Position numbers and translations under genes: made by a program. Positions 1-11,643 of a DNA stretch of 64,000 nt are shown here, one piece after another (within the stretch, counting starts at the first letter, position 1; the number at the start of each line of letters is the position of its first letter). Below the pieces are notes generated by a model that saw only the letters and a program-made list of their open reading frames with translations, did no database searches and had not been told where the DNA came from. Location: the NCBI GenBank assembly GCA_032629725.1, contig JAFEVB010000002.1, positions 2,356,001 to 2,420,000 on the forward strand, written 5' to 3'. This DNA is from Gremmenia infestans (taxonomy: Eukaryota > Ascomycota > Leotiomycetes > Helotiales > Hamatocanthoscyphaceae).

Positions 1-1092
1 AGAGTACTCCAACTACATCGTCCTCGGCGTATGTTGCACCGACATCCTCGACACAGGCGTCTGTATCCTCGGCACAGACATCATCTGTATCCTCAGCAGT
101 GGTATCATCAGCAGCGACATCAACCACAAAGGCCGCGTCTGCTTCGGCAACATCTTCAGGATCTAGCAGTTCCAGCAGCACAGGTTCTTGGCCAGATTTT
201 GAATCCGGTACTCTGTCCTGTTCGACTTTCCCTTCTAAGTATGGTGCAGTTGCACTGGACTGGATGAACAACGGAGGATGGTCTGGTCTTCAGCACACAC
301 CTAACTTCAGTGGTGTATTGGGCTCTGTTGGCGGACTTATTGACCTTATTTCAACGCCAAGCAGCTGTCAGGAAAACACTTTCTGCTCCTATGCATGCCC
401 TGCGGGTTACCAGAAGTCCCAGTGGCCGGCAGACAACCAAGGTTCCACGGCGCAATCTGTCGGAGGTCTCTACTGCGACAGCAATGGAAAGCTTCAACTC
501 ACCAATACCAATACCAAACAACTCTGCATTGCGGGTGCTGGTGGCGTGACAGTTGAGAGCACGGTAGGCAGCGTTATCTCTGTCTGCCGTACTGATTATC
601 CCGGAACCGAAGCAGAGACCGTTCCTTTGTCTCTCAACAACGGAGACAAGGGTATTGAACTGTGTAACCCCGATAAGTCGGGCTACTACTTCTGGGAGGG
701 TGCAGGCACATCGGCCCAATACTACCTTAACCCGTCAGGCAATGGACCAAGCGAAGCGTGCTGGTGGAATGAGGCAGGAAGTGGTTTAGGCAACTACTCT
801 CCCGTCAACTTGGGTACCGGTTCAACCGATGGTCAGACCTACCTCTCCATCTTTGGAAATTACCCAACCCTTAGCGACTTTACAAAATGGACTCTCGACT
901 ACGACGTGACGTTCACTGTCGATGGTACCGAAAGCCCATGCAAATATAAAAACAAGAAGTTCTACGACATTAACGGTAACCCCACAGACCACACAGGTTG
1001 CACTGTAAGTTTTCTCTCTGGTGTCAGATTTCCCCCTTGCTAACAGACAACTCCAGGTCTCGGGAAAGACGATAGTAGTCAAGTTCTCGTAG
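1..1092 (+). CDS. SUN-family cell wall protein, 3' part
   Basis: The gene enters from the left edge, open from base 3. The visible part starts with a Ser/Thr/Ala-rich stretch, then the cysteine-rich SUN domain (PF03856, Sim1/Sun4/Uth1 family), with CSYACPAGYQKSQWP, a PGTEAETVPL segment and GYYFWEGAGTSAQYYLNP. An intron at 1005-1056 joins ACT to GTC and changes the end from a stop at 1043 to a short SGKTIVVKFS tail stopping at 1090-1092, which is the ending normal for the family. SUN proteins are secreted or wall-bound and act in septation and beta-glucan remodelling; their exact activity is unsettled. The start and signal peptide lie outside the window. Confidence 0.9.
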
Positions 1093-2290
1093 GCGTTTAG
1101 GCTCCACTGGGACGTCTTTTGGTGCATGGCTTTTTTAACACGCGCACTGGAACGATCACGACTGTTACTTCTTTCCTCCGCTCCCATTCCGAAGGACCTT
1201 GCCGTTGTTGGTTCCGCTATACTCGCCAACAACGATATGATTGTCATTAATACTTGACCTGAAGTGTCTAGATCTTCTCGCCTTCTAGTCTTTCGACACC
1301 TTTGGACCTCTTCTTCCCTTTGTATTAAACGTCCTTAATGTTTGTTGTCTTATTGTGTTGTGGGTGGGTGGTTGGGGTGTTTTCCATTCACATTGCTCCA
1401 AGGATGTGGATAGTGATGGTAGAGGAACCTTCTTGGTGCATGGGAGAAGGCACGGGGTGTCCTTAGTGGATGGATGTTTCTCTAGACGGAGGTGCCGGAC
1501 TCCTTCGATCGATGAACTCTTTGGTTATCTGGGGTTTTGCCCTTATATTCATGCCTATATCATCGAAGGTCATCTAGGCGACCCTCAGCAAAGCCCCATT
1601 TCTACGGCCTTCAAGTGCCGCTGGCGCAGTTATCCTTGCATACATATTTCTGTCGCTCGATGCATCTAAGCGCCGATGTCTATACGAATATGGATTTGCT
1701 TGTGGCTGGCCTGCAGGGTGTAGATCTTTAAGGGCGGTATCCAATTTGGTAGTCTAGCTGACAAGGAAAAGGAGACATTCGATCTGTTGCACCCATACTT
1801 CTTTCTCCCTCATCTGCAAGCACAAGATTATGTTGCGTCTCTGACTTCGTGTGTACACAAAACTTACTTGCTTCACCTTGTTGTGGGCCCTGTTGTGACA
1901 TCTCCTTCACGAGCATAGCGATTTGACTTAGTTTACTTCACTTTGATTCTTGTACATACTTGAGACCGGTTTGCAGAGGTGAATGATCAAATTCTGAAAA
2001 GTACAAGATGGTAAAAGTGAAAGTGCTTAATCTGTAGATAACCGTCGATTGAAGGGATATTAAGTGTAAAAAATGATAACAAGTGCCGCTTTTCGTATCT
2101 ACTCTACCTGTAGCCTAGGTACCGTACCTATGTAGCACACAAGCTACCCCACATCCCGCCTTTGGACTTGGGCCACGCTTAGAAAATGGCGTGCGAGCTG
2201 CAGACAACTTATCATTGCAAGCACCACAACCAGCGCAAAAAGGCCCTGTAAGTAGGTAATTGACAAGCCTGTCTAGGCATATATAGAACC
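1093..2290. other. Intergenic region, no gene recognised
   Basis: Short open frames here overlap one another and match no family I know. The stretch holds the 3' flank of the SUN gene and the promoter of the DUF202 gene. An 11-base motif GTGCCGCTTTT sits at 2083-2093, about 200 bases before the next ATG; the same motif forms an inverted pair in the PRP28/mL59 promoter. Confidence 0.6.
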
Positions 2291-3295
2291 ATGGCTCCCC
2301 AGAGCGCCAAATCCCCTGCAGAGCCTGCCCAACCCGACCCCGCGAAGCTACGAGACTCACCCACACTTATGGCCAAGCCTCGCAAAGGACGTGTCGACGA
2401 TATACTACAAGGAGCTCGAGCCCGGAAAATAATCATGGACAGTTCAAGTGACTCGGGGACTTCCCCACCAAGTCCAGGCACAAATATATTGCGAGCAAAC
2501 GGGGGCACAAATGGGACTGCCGAGACGGAGAGCAGTGCGGACGAGGAGACACACATAGTCAGGCGGTCGAACAATCGGAATATGGATTACCAATCTACCC
2601 AGCAGAAGCCAGCGAAGACACTGCGTTCCAACCATCCGAGCACAGCGAGCATACGCAGGGCAGGGCGAACACATATCCCCGGAGACGAGCATGAGGAGAC
2701 CGGGGCAGATGAGCACGAGTCCTGGTGGGCGAGAATGCTTTCGAAATATGGATCGATAGAGCTGGAGAACAAGGGCAGTGTGGCAAGGGATCATTTGGCT
2801 CTTGGTACGATACTGCGTGCGCTCCTTGCGTTGCGTTGCCTTGTGCTAATTGATACTCGGTGTTTAGAGCGAACCTTCTTGGCCTGGTTGCGCACATCCC
2901 TTGCTTTTGCTTCCATCGGAATAGCAATTACTCAATTGTATGTCATGTAGATGCTATATTTTTGATGTTTGCATATATGCGCCGCACATTGCTGACGCTT
3001 GCTTACCTTACCTTACCCCAGATTCCGCCTCAATGTCAGTTCCGAAGGCACTGGCAGGGCGTACAGCCGCCTTCGCCAGATGGGGAAGCCCCTCGGTGCG
3101 ACGTTCCTCGGTATCAGCATCGTGATGCTGGGTGTGGGCTTCCACAGGTACTTTGAGTCGCAGCATTGGATTATCAGGGGCAAGTTCCCGGCGAGCAGGG
3201 GAAGTATAGCTCTGGTTGCGCTAATTACGTTCGCGTTGATGATTACTTCGCTGGTAGTTGTCATCGTCGTAGAACCTGGGACCTTTGAGAAATAA
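2291..3295 (+). CDS. DUF202 domain membrane protein
   Basis: Three exons: 2291-2804, 2868-2937 and 3022-3295. Splicing gives LALERTFLAWLRTSLAFASIG, then ITQLFRLNV, the signature of DUF202 (PF02656, YidH/Vtc1-like). About the first 150 residues are polar and probably disordered; the C-terminal part carries about three membrane segments, the last ending just before a short polar tail. The ATG at 2291 is preceded by a purine at -3. DUF202 proteins are small membrane proteins of poorly known role; the fold occurs in the Vtc1 subunit of the vacuolar polyphosphate polymerase, but this longer protein is not Vtc1 itself. Location, vacuole or other endomembrane, is inferred. Confidence 0.85.
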
Positions 3296-3619
3296 TTTTC
3301 TTATATTGGTGTATATCTATGTAAGACTGGGCATTTTCAAGGCGTTCAAGGACAGGTTCAGCGGGAACGAAGAATATCTTCATTGAAGGTTTTACATCTA
3401 TAAAAATGCTTTTAGATAGCCTAATTGCACAATCAAATATACCCCAATCAAAATATAGAATCAGATTCACATCAATCAAGTTTTATTCCATGTCATAGTC
3501 TACTATATAACGAAGCTGGTGATGCTGGTGATGCTAGCTGCAAACCTTGAAAAATCCTCCCTTCTTCAACATCATCGACCTCACATGACAAAACTCATCC
3601 AGACGTAAATACATAAGCC
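3296..3619. other. Intergenic, promoter of the hcs1 gene
   Basis: AT-rich 3' flank of the DUF202 gene, then a short leader to the helicase ATG at 3620. No RNA gene or repeat stands out apart from GATGCTGGT/GATGCTAGC around 3524-3540. Confidence 0.5.
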
Positions 3620-6315
3620 ATGGCCCCCAAGGAAGCAGTAGACATACCCTCCTTCGCCACAACCCAACTCAGTCTCCTAGAAGCAGAGCTCCAATCCGAG
3701 TTAACAGAAACCTCATCCCTCATCACCGCCACATCCCCCACGTCGCTCCAACGCGCCGGCGTCGCCATAACCAACCTAACCCTCTCGTCACAGCGCACGG
3801 GTCTAGGCGGCAAGACCGTCGTCGAACTAACCCCGGACTCTGCTACCGGAGGCGAGCTGCCGGAACATGGCATCCGCACGGGGGATATTGTAGTTGTGGC
3901 TGAGCAGCCGGCGGGGAGTGCGAAGAAGCGGGAGGTGAGGGAGTTGGAGGAGAAGGGGTCCAGGGGGGTGGTGACGAGGGTGGGACGCGCTGCTGTTTGG
4001 GTTGCGTTGGATGGCGAGGGGGATGGGGATGATGTTCCGGCGAAGAGGCTATGGATTGTTAAGTTGGCGAATGATGTTACTTATAAGAGGTGAGTTCTAA
4101 TGGTCTAATTTTTCTACGTATGATTAGGGGAGGGGGGTATGAGTTAGAAAGGTGCTGATGTGTGTGGCATGATAGGATGAATCAGACGATGGGGCGGCTG
4201 TTGAAGATGAAGTCGGATGAGTATTCCAGCTTCGTGAGAGTGCTATTCGGGCTTACCAGTCCGTCGCCTGAGGATCAGAGTGCGGTGGGCGAGGTTGAGT
4301 GGGTTGATGAGAGCTTGAATGAGAGTCAGAAGGAGGCTATTAAGTTTGCTTTGGCTTCACGGGAGATGGCTCTCATTCATGGGCCACCTGGTGTGAGTAT
4401 TTGCAGTCACTCCTAAATTCACAACTCACCCACTAACAAGAAATGTAGACTGGCAAAACTCATACTTTGATTGAACTCATATTACAGATGTTGAAGCGCA
4501 ATCTCCGGGTCCTGGTTTGCGGGCCATCCAATATCTCAGTAGACAATATTGTTGAACGGCTTGCTCCCCACAAAATCCCTATTGTCCGTCTGGGTCACCC
4601 AGCTCGTTTGCTCCCATCGGTTCTCAATCACTCTCTAGACGTCCTTACACAGACGTCTGATGCAGCTGCTATTGTGAAAGATGTCAGGAAGGAGATGGAT
4701 ACGAAGCAAGCCTCGATCAAGAAGACGAAAAGCGGTCGAGAGCGCAAGGCTATTTATGGAGATCTTAAGGAACTTCGGAAAGAGTTTAGGGAGAGGGAAA
4801 AGAAATGTATTGGGAGTCTGATTAAAAGCAGTAAAGTTGTGCTGGCGACGCTTCATGGAGCAGGCGGTTTTCAGACGAGGGATGAGGTCTTTGATGTTGT
4901 TATTATTGATGAGGCAAGTCAGGCATTAGAGGCTCAATGTTGGGTTCCCCTTTTGAGAGCGAGCAAGGTTGTTCTTGCTGGGGATCACTTGCAATTGCCA
5001 CCTACGATCAAGTCTTTGAATTCAAAGACCAAGCCTAAATCTAAAGGCGTGAAGGAGACGGAGGGAATTATTAAAGGCATGACGCTGGAGAAAACTTTGT
5101 TTGATAGGCTACTCGGTCTTCATGGTTCTGGAATCAAGGTGAGTTGCCACTGGACACGCTTTTTCAGCATGCTGAAATAGTTCTGTCTCTTTATCGACAC
5201 TTCTCACTAACTTGCTTGCAGCGAATGTTAACCACACAATACCGCATGCACGAGAAAATCATGAGATTCCCTTCCGACGAACTCTACGATTCGAAACTAG
5301 TAGCAGCCGAAGCAGTGAAAGCAAGGCTGCTGAAAGACCTACCATACGAAGTAGAGGAGACTGAAGACACCAACGAGCCGCTGATCTTTTTCGACACTCA
5401 AGGCGGCGATTTCCCCGAGAAGAATGAAGAGGAGGAGGTTGATAAGAAGGCCGGTAAGGGCATGATGGGAGACAGTAAGAGCAATGAGATGGAAGCCGCT
5501 CTCGTGAAGCATCATGTACAGAATCTGGTCGATGCGGGGGTACATCCTTGTGATATTGCTGTCATCACTCCGTATAATGCCCAAGTAAGTGTTTTCCTGG
5601 TTGCCTCTAGCGGAACCGTAGATCATCTGTGAACCGCTGCTCGACTTTAGGTTCATCGGATGTTGACCCTGAAACTTGCTAACTTCTCGATAGCTAGCGC
5701 TGATGTCAAAGGCGATGAAGGAAGCTTTTCCGGGCATCGAGTTGGGAAGTGTTGATGGATTTCAGGGACGTGAGAAAGAGGTATGAAGTTCCTGTCATTA
5801 GAATCTGCCACTCACCACGTGAAACAAATTTCCATCTTCAAAACAAAACGGAATCATCGACACGTTTTCCTTTAGGCAATGCTACAAGTAGAAACTGACC
5901 TGAGAAAATCCCTAGGCTGTCATTGTAAGCCTTGTTAGAAGCAACTCGGAACACGAAGTTGGTTTTCTTGGAGAGAAACGCAGACTGAATGGTAGACCTC
6001 ACGATCCCATCCCGTACAGTGATGGGCGGCAGACACGCTGATACAGAAACAGTCGCTATGACGAGGCCGAGGCGCTCCTTGACTATTATCGGAGACTCTG
6101 AGACGCTGCAGTGAGTTCTGACCATCTCCGGCCGCCATATTTTGGTTTTTGGTCTTTTCGCTACAGTATGATTAGCAAGTGAGACGACATGCTAACGGAA
6201 TATGTGTGATCGTTGCAGACGAAGCAATAATAAATTTCTCAAACGGTGGATGGAGTTTTTGGAGGAGCATGCGGATTTACGATATCCTTCAGTTGCAGAG
6301 CTGAACGCGCAATAA
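3620..6315 (+). CDS. hcs1: Hcs1-type SF1 DNA helicase (IGHMBP2-like)
   Basis: Eight exons: 3620-4089, 4176-4392, 4449-5138, 5222-5584, 5694-5780, 5916-5991, 6053-6110 and 6219-6315. Together they make 2058 bases, 685 residues plus stop, close to the yeast protein in length. Superfamily 1B motifs appear in order: Walker A GPPGTGKT (about 226-233, split by intron 2), DEASQ (about 383), QYRMH (about 465), VDGFQGREKE (about 600) and NVAMTRPRR (about 634), ending LRYPSVAELNAQ. Hcs1 is an ATP-dependent 5'-3' DNA helicase associated with DNA polymerase alpha; IGHMBP2 is the animal relative. Exons 6-8 are short and easily missed, but all seven junctions keep frame and the family motifs. The first about 160 residues form the less conserved N-terminal beta domain. 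Confidence 0.93.
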
Positions 6316-8103
6316 TGAATCATGTTTGCATTTCTAGGAGGGGGGGGAGGGGGGATGGTTAATCCGTAAAGTACAGTACGCCGACTTGGTAAAGAATCGT
6401 GCTGTATTATTACATTATGCCTGCTATTATTGCATACCTAGGTAGGTAGTTGACGCAACCGCAAGCGGTTGGGGGACTCAACTCCAGAGACTTAGAGCCG
6501 CTCCGGACCTCCGTATGCCACGCGAATCTGCATCAGACGAGTTATAAAGTGGATATCGTCTGTTTCAGTTTAAGAGCGGAGCTTGATAGAAAATTCTGCT
6601 GCGGATCGATAATAATTACATTTGTCATTTGTACGGAGTACTGGTTCGTATTCTAGAAGAAGGGCTCTAGGAGGGGCCTCAACAATAGCCGACGCTTGCT
6701 TTGTCAAATATGCAAAAGGCAGGAGGAAGGAATCACCTGGTATGAATTCATGCATTACTTACTACTGTATATTGCTTCTCGTGTATAGAAGTAAATGCAA
6801 AAAAAATACTGTAATGCAATGTGCAAAGCGCGTGTCGAATAAGATACGGTAACAGCACCGCCGTGCCCGGCAGAAACTTAGGCTAACCCGGCTAGATATC
6901 ACAGCGAGTGCTTTGACATCTGTCTGCCCTTGGCTTTTCTGCTCCTCGTTTCACACAACTCTCCATTTGCATGGAGTCTACTCCGTACACTATCCAACCA
7001 TGAAGACGCTGTTACCCTCAGACGCGCAATATGCACGGTGTACGGAGTAGCTCAAACCGGTTCGGAGGGGTGATTATTTGTGTCTAATCCGTAGAGGGCA
7101 GTCTGCAGAAGCAGTGCAGATGGATGCAGCCCAGGCGTTAGACTCCCTCCTTGGCACCACACAGTGCACCTCGTCCAATCCTAGGTACGTGTACGTATCC
7201 TCGAGTAAGCAAATCATCGTCCATAGGGGCATTTTCACCCTCGCAGCAATACTCCCTCCTCCGTAGGCAAGGCAAGGCTTGTCCAAGGTTTGCGCATGCC
7301 CTAGCCTGGTCCCACAGATCATTTGCTGGCAGGCATGGCATGAAGTTCTCGAAGGCCTTTCGTCGCTTGAGCTTACTGTACGCTTGTCAAGGGAGAGAGA
7401 GAGATCTTGACCCGAGCTCCACGAGCTCTAGACTAGGCCGGTGCCCGGTACAGGCTGTTATTGCCAATCACCTCAGGCATGCGTGAGCGCTCAAATGGGA
7501 TGCTATCCTGCTTGTTTCGGATGCAGATGTTGATGGCTACTCTGGCTGAACTGATTGAGCCGTCTCAACGCTCTGCAAAGGGAGTCTGCAAAGTTCAATC
7601 CTTGTTCACATGCAGCATACGAACAATACCCCGTGGGATGGGATGGGATGGATGGCACAGGATAGACTTGAATAAGGTAAGTCCAAACGCGAAGTCGAAT
7701 GCGGCTCGGCAGGGGTAAGGTATGCCACTATCTCGCTTTTGATTGATCTCCCGTCCTCCCCTAATTCTATTTTAGCCCTTGCTACAACTGCTATCATTCC
7801 TCGTTTCATGGGTCTCTCCTTGCGAATCTTCGCAGGACTTATGATACGTGATGCGCCCACGCTTAGCCTGACCATTCTTTGCTTGCTTAATGGACCAACA
7901 TATGCCAACACGTCTTTCACATATATCTCTATATGCCTCAAGATGATTTCCATATAGAACGACGGGTCGCTCTCCGGATCATTAGCCTTTGCAGGCATAC
8001 GGGATCGGCTACTTTGCTAGATACCCCTCCAACAGATGCATCTCCTTCAAGCGCTTTTCTGGTCCCTATCTGATGGTGTATCCCAAGCTGGCACATTGGC
8101 ACC
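6316..8103. other. Intergenic region with repeated short motifs
   Basis: No gene recognised. It contains a G-run at about 6339-6355, a palindromic TACCTAGGTAGGTA at 6435-6448, three copies of TACGGAGTA or its complement (6632, 6979, 7041), and a GGGAT-type microsatellite near 7633-7652. A 130-codon minus-strand frame at 7606-7998 has no recognisable domain and is not called. The last part is presumably the leader of the gene at 8104. Confidence 0.55.
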
Positions 8104-10100
8104 ATGAGTAAATTCCGATCCCCGGGCACGCGGGCAAACAATGGAGGTTCCATCAGAGGGAGAATTGGACCGCCTATACCAATACCAGATGACGATGAAT
8201 TTCCTATCAGAACCCCTGGGACTGGAATCGCAACCCCAGTGGGGACAGGAAGTGTCGAACGATCACTGGGCCGGAGAGGATCTAATGCTACAGACCATTC
8301 ATCACAACAGACCGGGAATGCTGCAAGCGGTTTTACAGACCGACCACGGTCTGCCTCCGTTCCCGCTCAACCCGTAGCAGAGGAGCCGCCTCGGCGTACG
8401 CCTCAGCCAAACGCTCTACGGAACTCCACGGCGACTATCCCTTCAGGAACAAGTGTGGAGAAGCCTCAAAGAAAGAAGTCCTCGTTGAGATCAGTACTGG
8501 GGAAACTTTTTGGAAAAAAGCGAAAGGGTGGTAGCAACTCGATGAATGAGAATGGCCGAAGTACAAGTGGGGTTCGTGATCAGCATCGCAGTGTAAGTAT
8601 TGATTGTCTTATAAAGGTTACGGAGACTAATTGAAGAAGGACCCAACTGCTTTGAATAGAAACACGAAGGGCACGCCTAGTCCTCAGAAGCGCTCTGCCT
8701 CCCTTCCTGTCAATGAGTACAACCGAGCATTACGTTCTCATTCGACTGCCCTAGAAGAGTTCCACGAAAATAGCGCGCTCGAACACAATCGGGAGTCGAT
8801 ACAAGCAGATGGCCGGACCAGGCCTCGAAGGGCCACTACACTTAGTCGATTGTGGACGCCAAACAGAACACTGGGTCATGCGGATTGGACTGGCCTCTCA
8901 CCAAGACCTGCAAGTAGTCATGTTCGAGGTAGCAGAATCATCACGGATGCAGAGGCTGAGGAAGCTATTGGTATGGCTATCACGAGCGGCAGCCACCCCA
9001 AGAGAAGATCGCGTAGTCTTGGCGAATTGAGGAAATCTTCCGCTTTGCCAACAAAAGCAAGACGCCGAAGTGATGAAATCAGATATTGGAGAGAGAGTTA
9101 TGACCCTGGGGTCTTGTCGCCCATGTCGTCGAACAAAGCGGAACCTGAGGAACCGATTATACTAGCGGATGAGTCGGAATATATTCTTGAGCCTGAGGAG
9201 CAGCCTCAGCCTTTCAATTTTGGGCCAATGGGCGAGATGGCAGGGATGAAGATCACTCAAGCTGCAAGTCTTGACACTCGAGTCCAACGGCTGGAAGAGA
9301 GAATGCAGAAAGTGGAGCGAATTATATTACGGTCCCGAGGCGCACATCCTGATGCTCTGCAGCTCCAGGATCCGCCAAAAAGAAACCCTAACAGGATTCA
9401 GAGTAAATCCTTCACTCGCCCAGGAACCGACAACTCAGAAACTTCACTTCCAAAACATGACAGGCCGCGAGATACATATCAGCCACTCCAAGAATCGCAA
9501 AACATTCGAAACCGGTCTCCTGTCTATAGCCGTCCTTCGACGGTTGACACCAATTCATCCTATCAACACTCGCTGGAACCATTCCTTGCACTTCCAAGTC
9601 CTAAAGGGGCTCTGGACCCGACGGATAGGAGCGCACGTCCTTTGTCTACGTCGACCACAATTCGTGGTATACCCTCGAGCTCCCCCACGATGGCAAAGGA
9701 TGGAAGTCTCACCATCGAGCATTACACAGCTCTTACCAACATGATAGCAGCCGAGCAAGCCGCGCGGCAGCAGCTCGAACTCATTGTCCGTAGTCTCCAA
9801 CAACAGCTACAAGCTTTGCGCACATCGGCGCCAGGTCCATACCACACACCGGAATCAAATCACGTAATAGATCCTCTAATTGATTTCCCGGGCGGAGAGT
9901 TCTCCAGCTTTGAGCAGGATGACGATACGAGTGATGATGAAGAGGGTTATGGGACGGAAGCATTCCAGACTCCGCAGGAGGAAAGAACGAGTTACAGGGA
10001 TGACACTTTCGGCGATGTGATGAATGAGGGCGAAAAGAACTCGCCGAGGACTATGTCACTAAGTCAGATGACTTTAAATAAAGGGCTGCAGTGTATGTGA
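8104..10100 (+). CDS. Conserved disordered protein with C-terminal coiled coil
   Basis: Two exons, 8104-8592 and 8637-10100, give about 650 residues; the intron (GTAAGT to TTGAAG, with an ACTAAT branch site) keeps phase 0. The N-terminal third is rich in Pro, Ser, Gly and Arg and has a basic KKSSLRSVLGKLFGKKRKGG patch. The middle carries RRSRSLGELRK and RRRSDEIRYWRESYDPGVLSP. Near residue 400 a Gln-rich helix predicts a coiled coil, followed by an acidic tail. I do not recognise a named family; it resembles the serine/arginine-rich hypothetical proteins found across filamentous ascomycetes. No catalytic motif, membrane segment or signal peptide is visible, so no function is proposed. The stop follows LNKGLQCM. 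Confidence 0.7.
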
Positions 10101-11624
10101 GTCTCTAGACCAAGGTCTTGGGAACCTACGATACCATGGCATGATGAGTCGCATTTGTTCTCCAAGTCAGCGTTGTATTTGTATGATTGGGAAGCGGGGC
10201 GTTAAGCGTTGTATTGGAAAATGCATAGCGGGATCATTTGGCTTTTTCAAAAGCTGGTAGTAAGTAATACAGCTTGTGTCGAGATTCAATATACCCCAGA
10301 TTGATTTTCCAGGTCTGCTGGACTCCTGGTTCTTCTCTCGGTGAAATGGGATCATCATCCTCTACCTCTGGATCACACATCCACGTTTCTCTTTTGTTTA
10401 TCTTCTATAGATGCGGCTATTGAAATCATCGCTTCTTTTAAATTTAAGTGGAATATAAAGTAGTTAAAGCAGTGTTTTGATGTTCCACAATTTTTACGTA
10501 TCCCAGAGCTTATAATAAGATAAAATGTTCTAGAGTAATAGTAAAATTTTGAAACGTATTCTAGTCTGCTAGGAATGATTATATTTAAGGCTTCCTTTAC
10601 TATTCTATATGTATGTGAGATGTTTTATTCCCTTCTTTCCTATTCCCCCTGTGTTTCCTACGAGAGGTGCCTTCTTCAGCAATAAGTTTATTTACACCGG
10701 GATTAGAATTACTAGACTGTGCTTCAGATTTCGTCGAGATAGGAAAGGCTCGGAGGGTCATAATAATGACTGGTACTGTACATCGCATTATAACCCTACC
10801 TATCGCTTGTCGTAAGCAGATGTGGCGGCGGGCTGTTCTCTCATGTCTTATCCCTCCCTAATATATTCCATCATCTCTTTAGGAAGAGGGGATATGCAGT
10901 GACGTTTATATATGCGCGTGATCATTTCCTGGGAGCTCGTTTTGATTTCTTCTAGTGGCAGATGTCTTATATTGATCTTGATTTTATGGTTATTTCAAGC
11001 ACTAGGGGAATTGGGGATTCAAGAGCATCTAGGGATCTGGATTTTGGCACGGCTCTTTAAAAACATAAGAGTTCGAGTCGAGGTATACCTTATAGGAGAC
11101 TAGAACTCCCACTTGTGACATGGGATGTTACTTGGTATTTCCCTGAAGATTTTGCCTTCTCATTGTATTATAGATGCTTGCTTACACATTTATATACACA
11201 ATAATCTCAAATTGCTAATTCGTCAACGATTCCAACGAAATGGCCTCCGAGTTCAAATGTAGTAGTTAGACTGGACTTCTTTTACGAATCATGTTCCAGC
11301 ACCATCCGAGTGGACTGATATGAAGATCTCTGTTTCGGCTTCCTACCTTTCGAGCCTGTAAGCAATGTTCCAACTTGTTTCGGGCATGTAGGAACGGGTA
11401 CCCGCCCAGCGCCCCTCGGAGAAACTAAGAGATCCGGCATCGCAAATTGGAGATGTCTGAAATTGATTGAAGACTTCGAGATCGAGAGAATGTGCAGCGA
11501 TATAGGGAAACTTGCATAAAATAAAAATGCAACTAATGCTGCATATACATATCGAATATTGGAGCACACTCAAGCTTTCTGTTTCTACAATTCCATTTCT
11601 CCTACATCTTTCTATACATATATA

Positions 11625-11643
11625 CATACATACATACATACAT
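11625..11643. repeat. ACAT tetranucleotide repeat
   Basis: About five consecutive ACAT units in non-coding sequence, preceded by a TATATACAT tract. Simple sequence repeat. Confidence 0.75.

Noticed and set aside
99..1043. SUN gene ending at the in-frame stop at 1043
   Set aside because: The last 13 codons are intron sequence (1005-1056); removing it gives the family's usual C-terminus.
7606..7998. 130-codon minus-strand frame
   Set aside because: Overlaps repeat-like motifs and the leader of the 8104 gene; no recognisable domain.
11060..11100. GTTCGAGTC string resembling a tRNA B box
   Set aside because: No A box or cloverleaf can be built around it.
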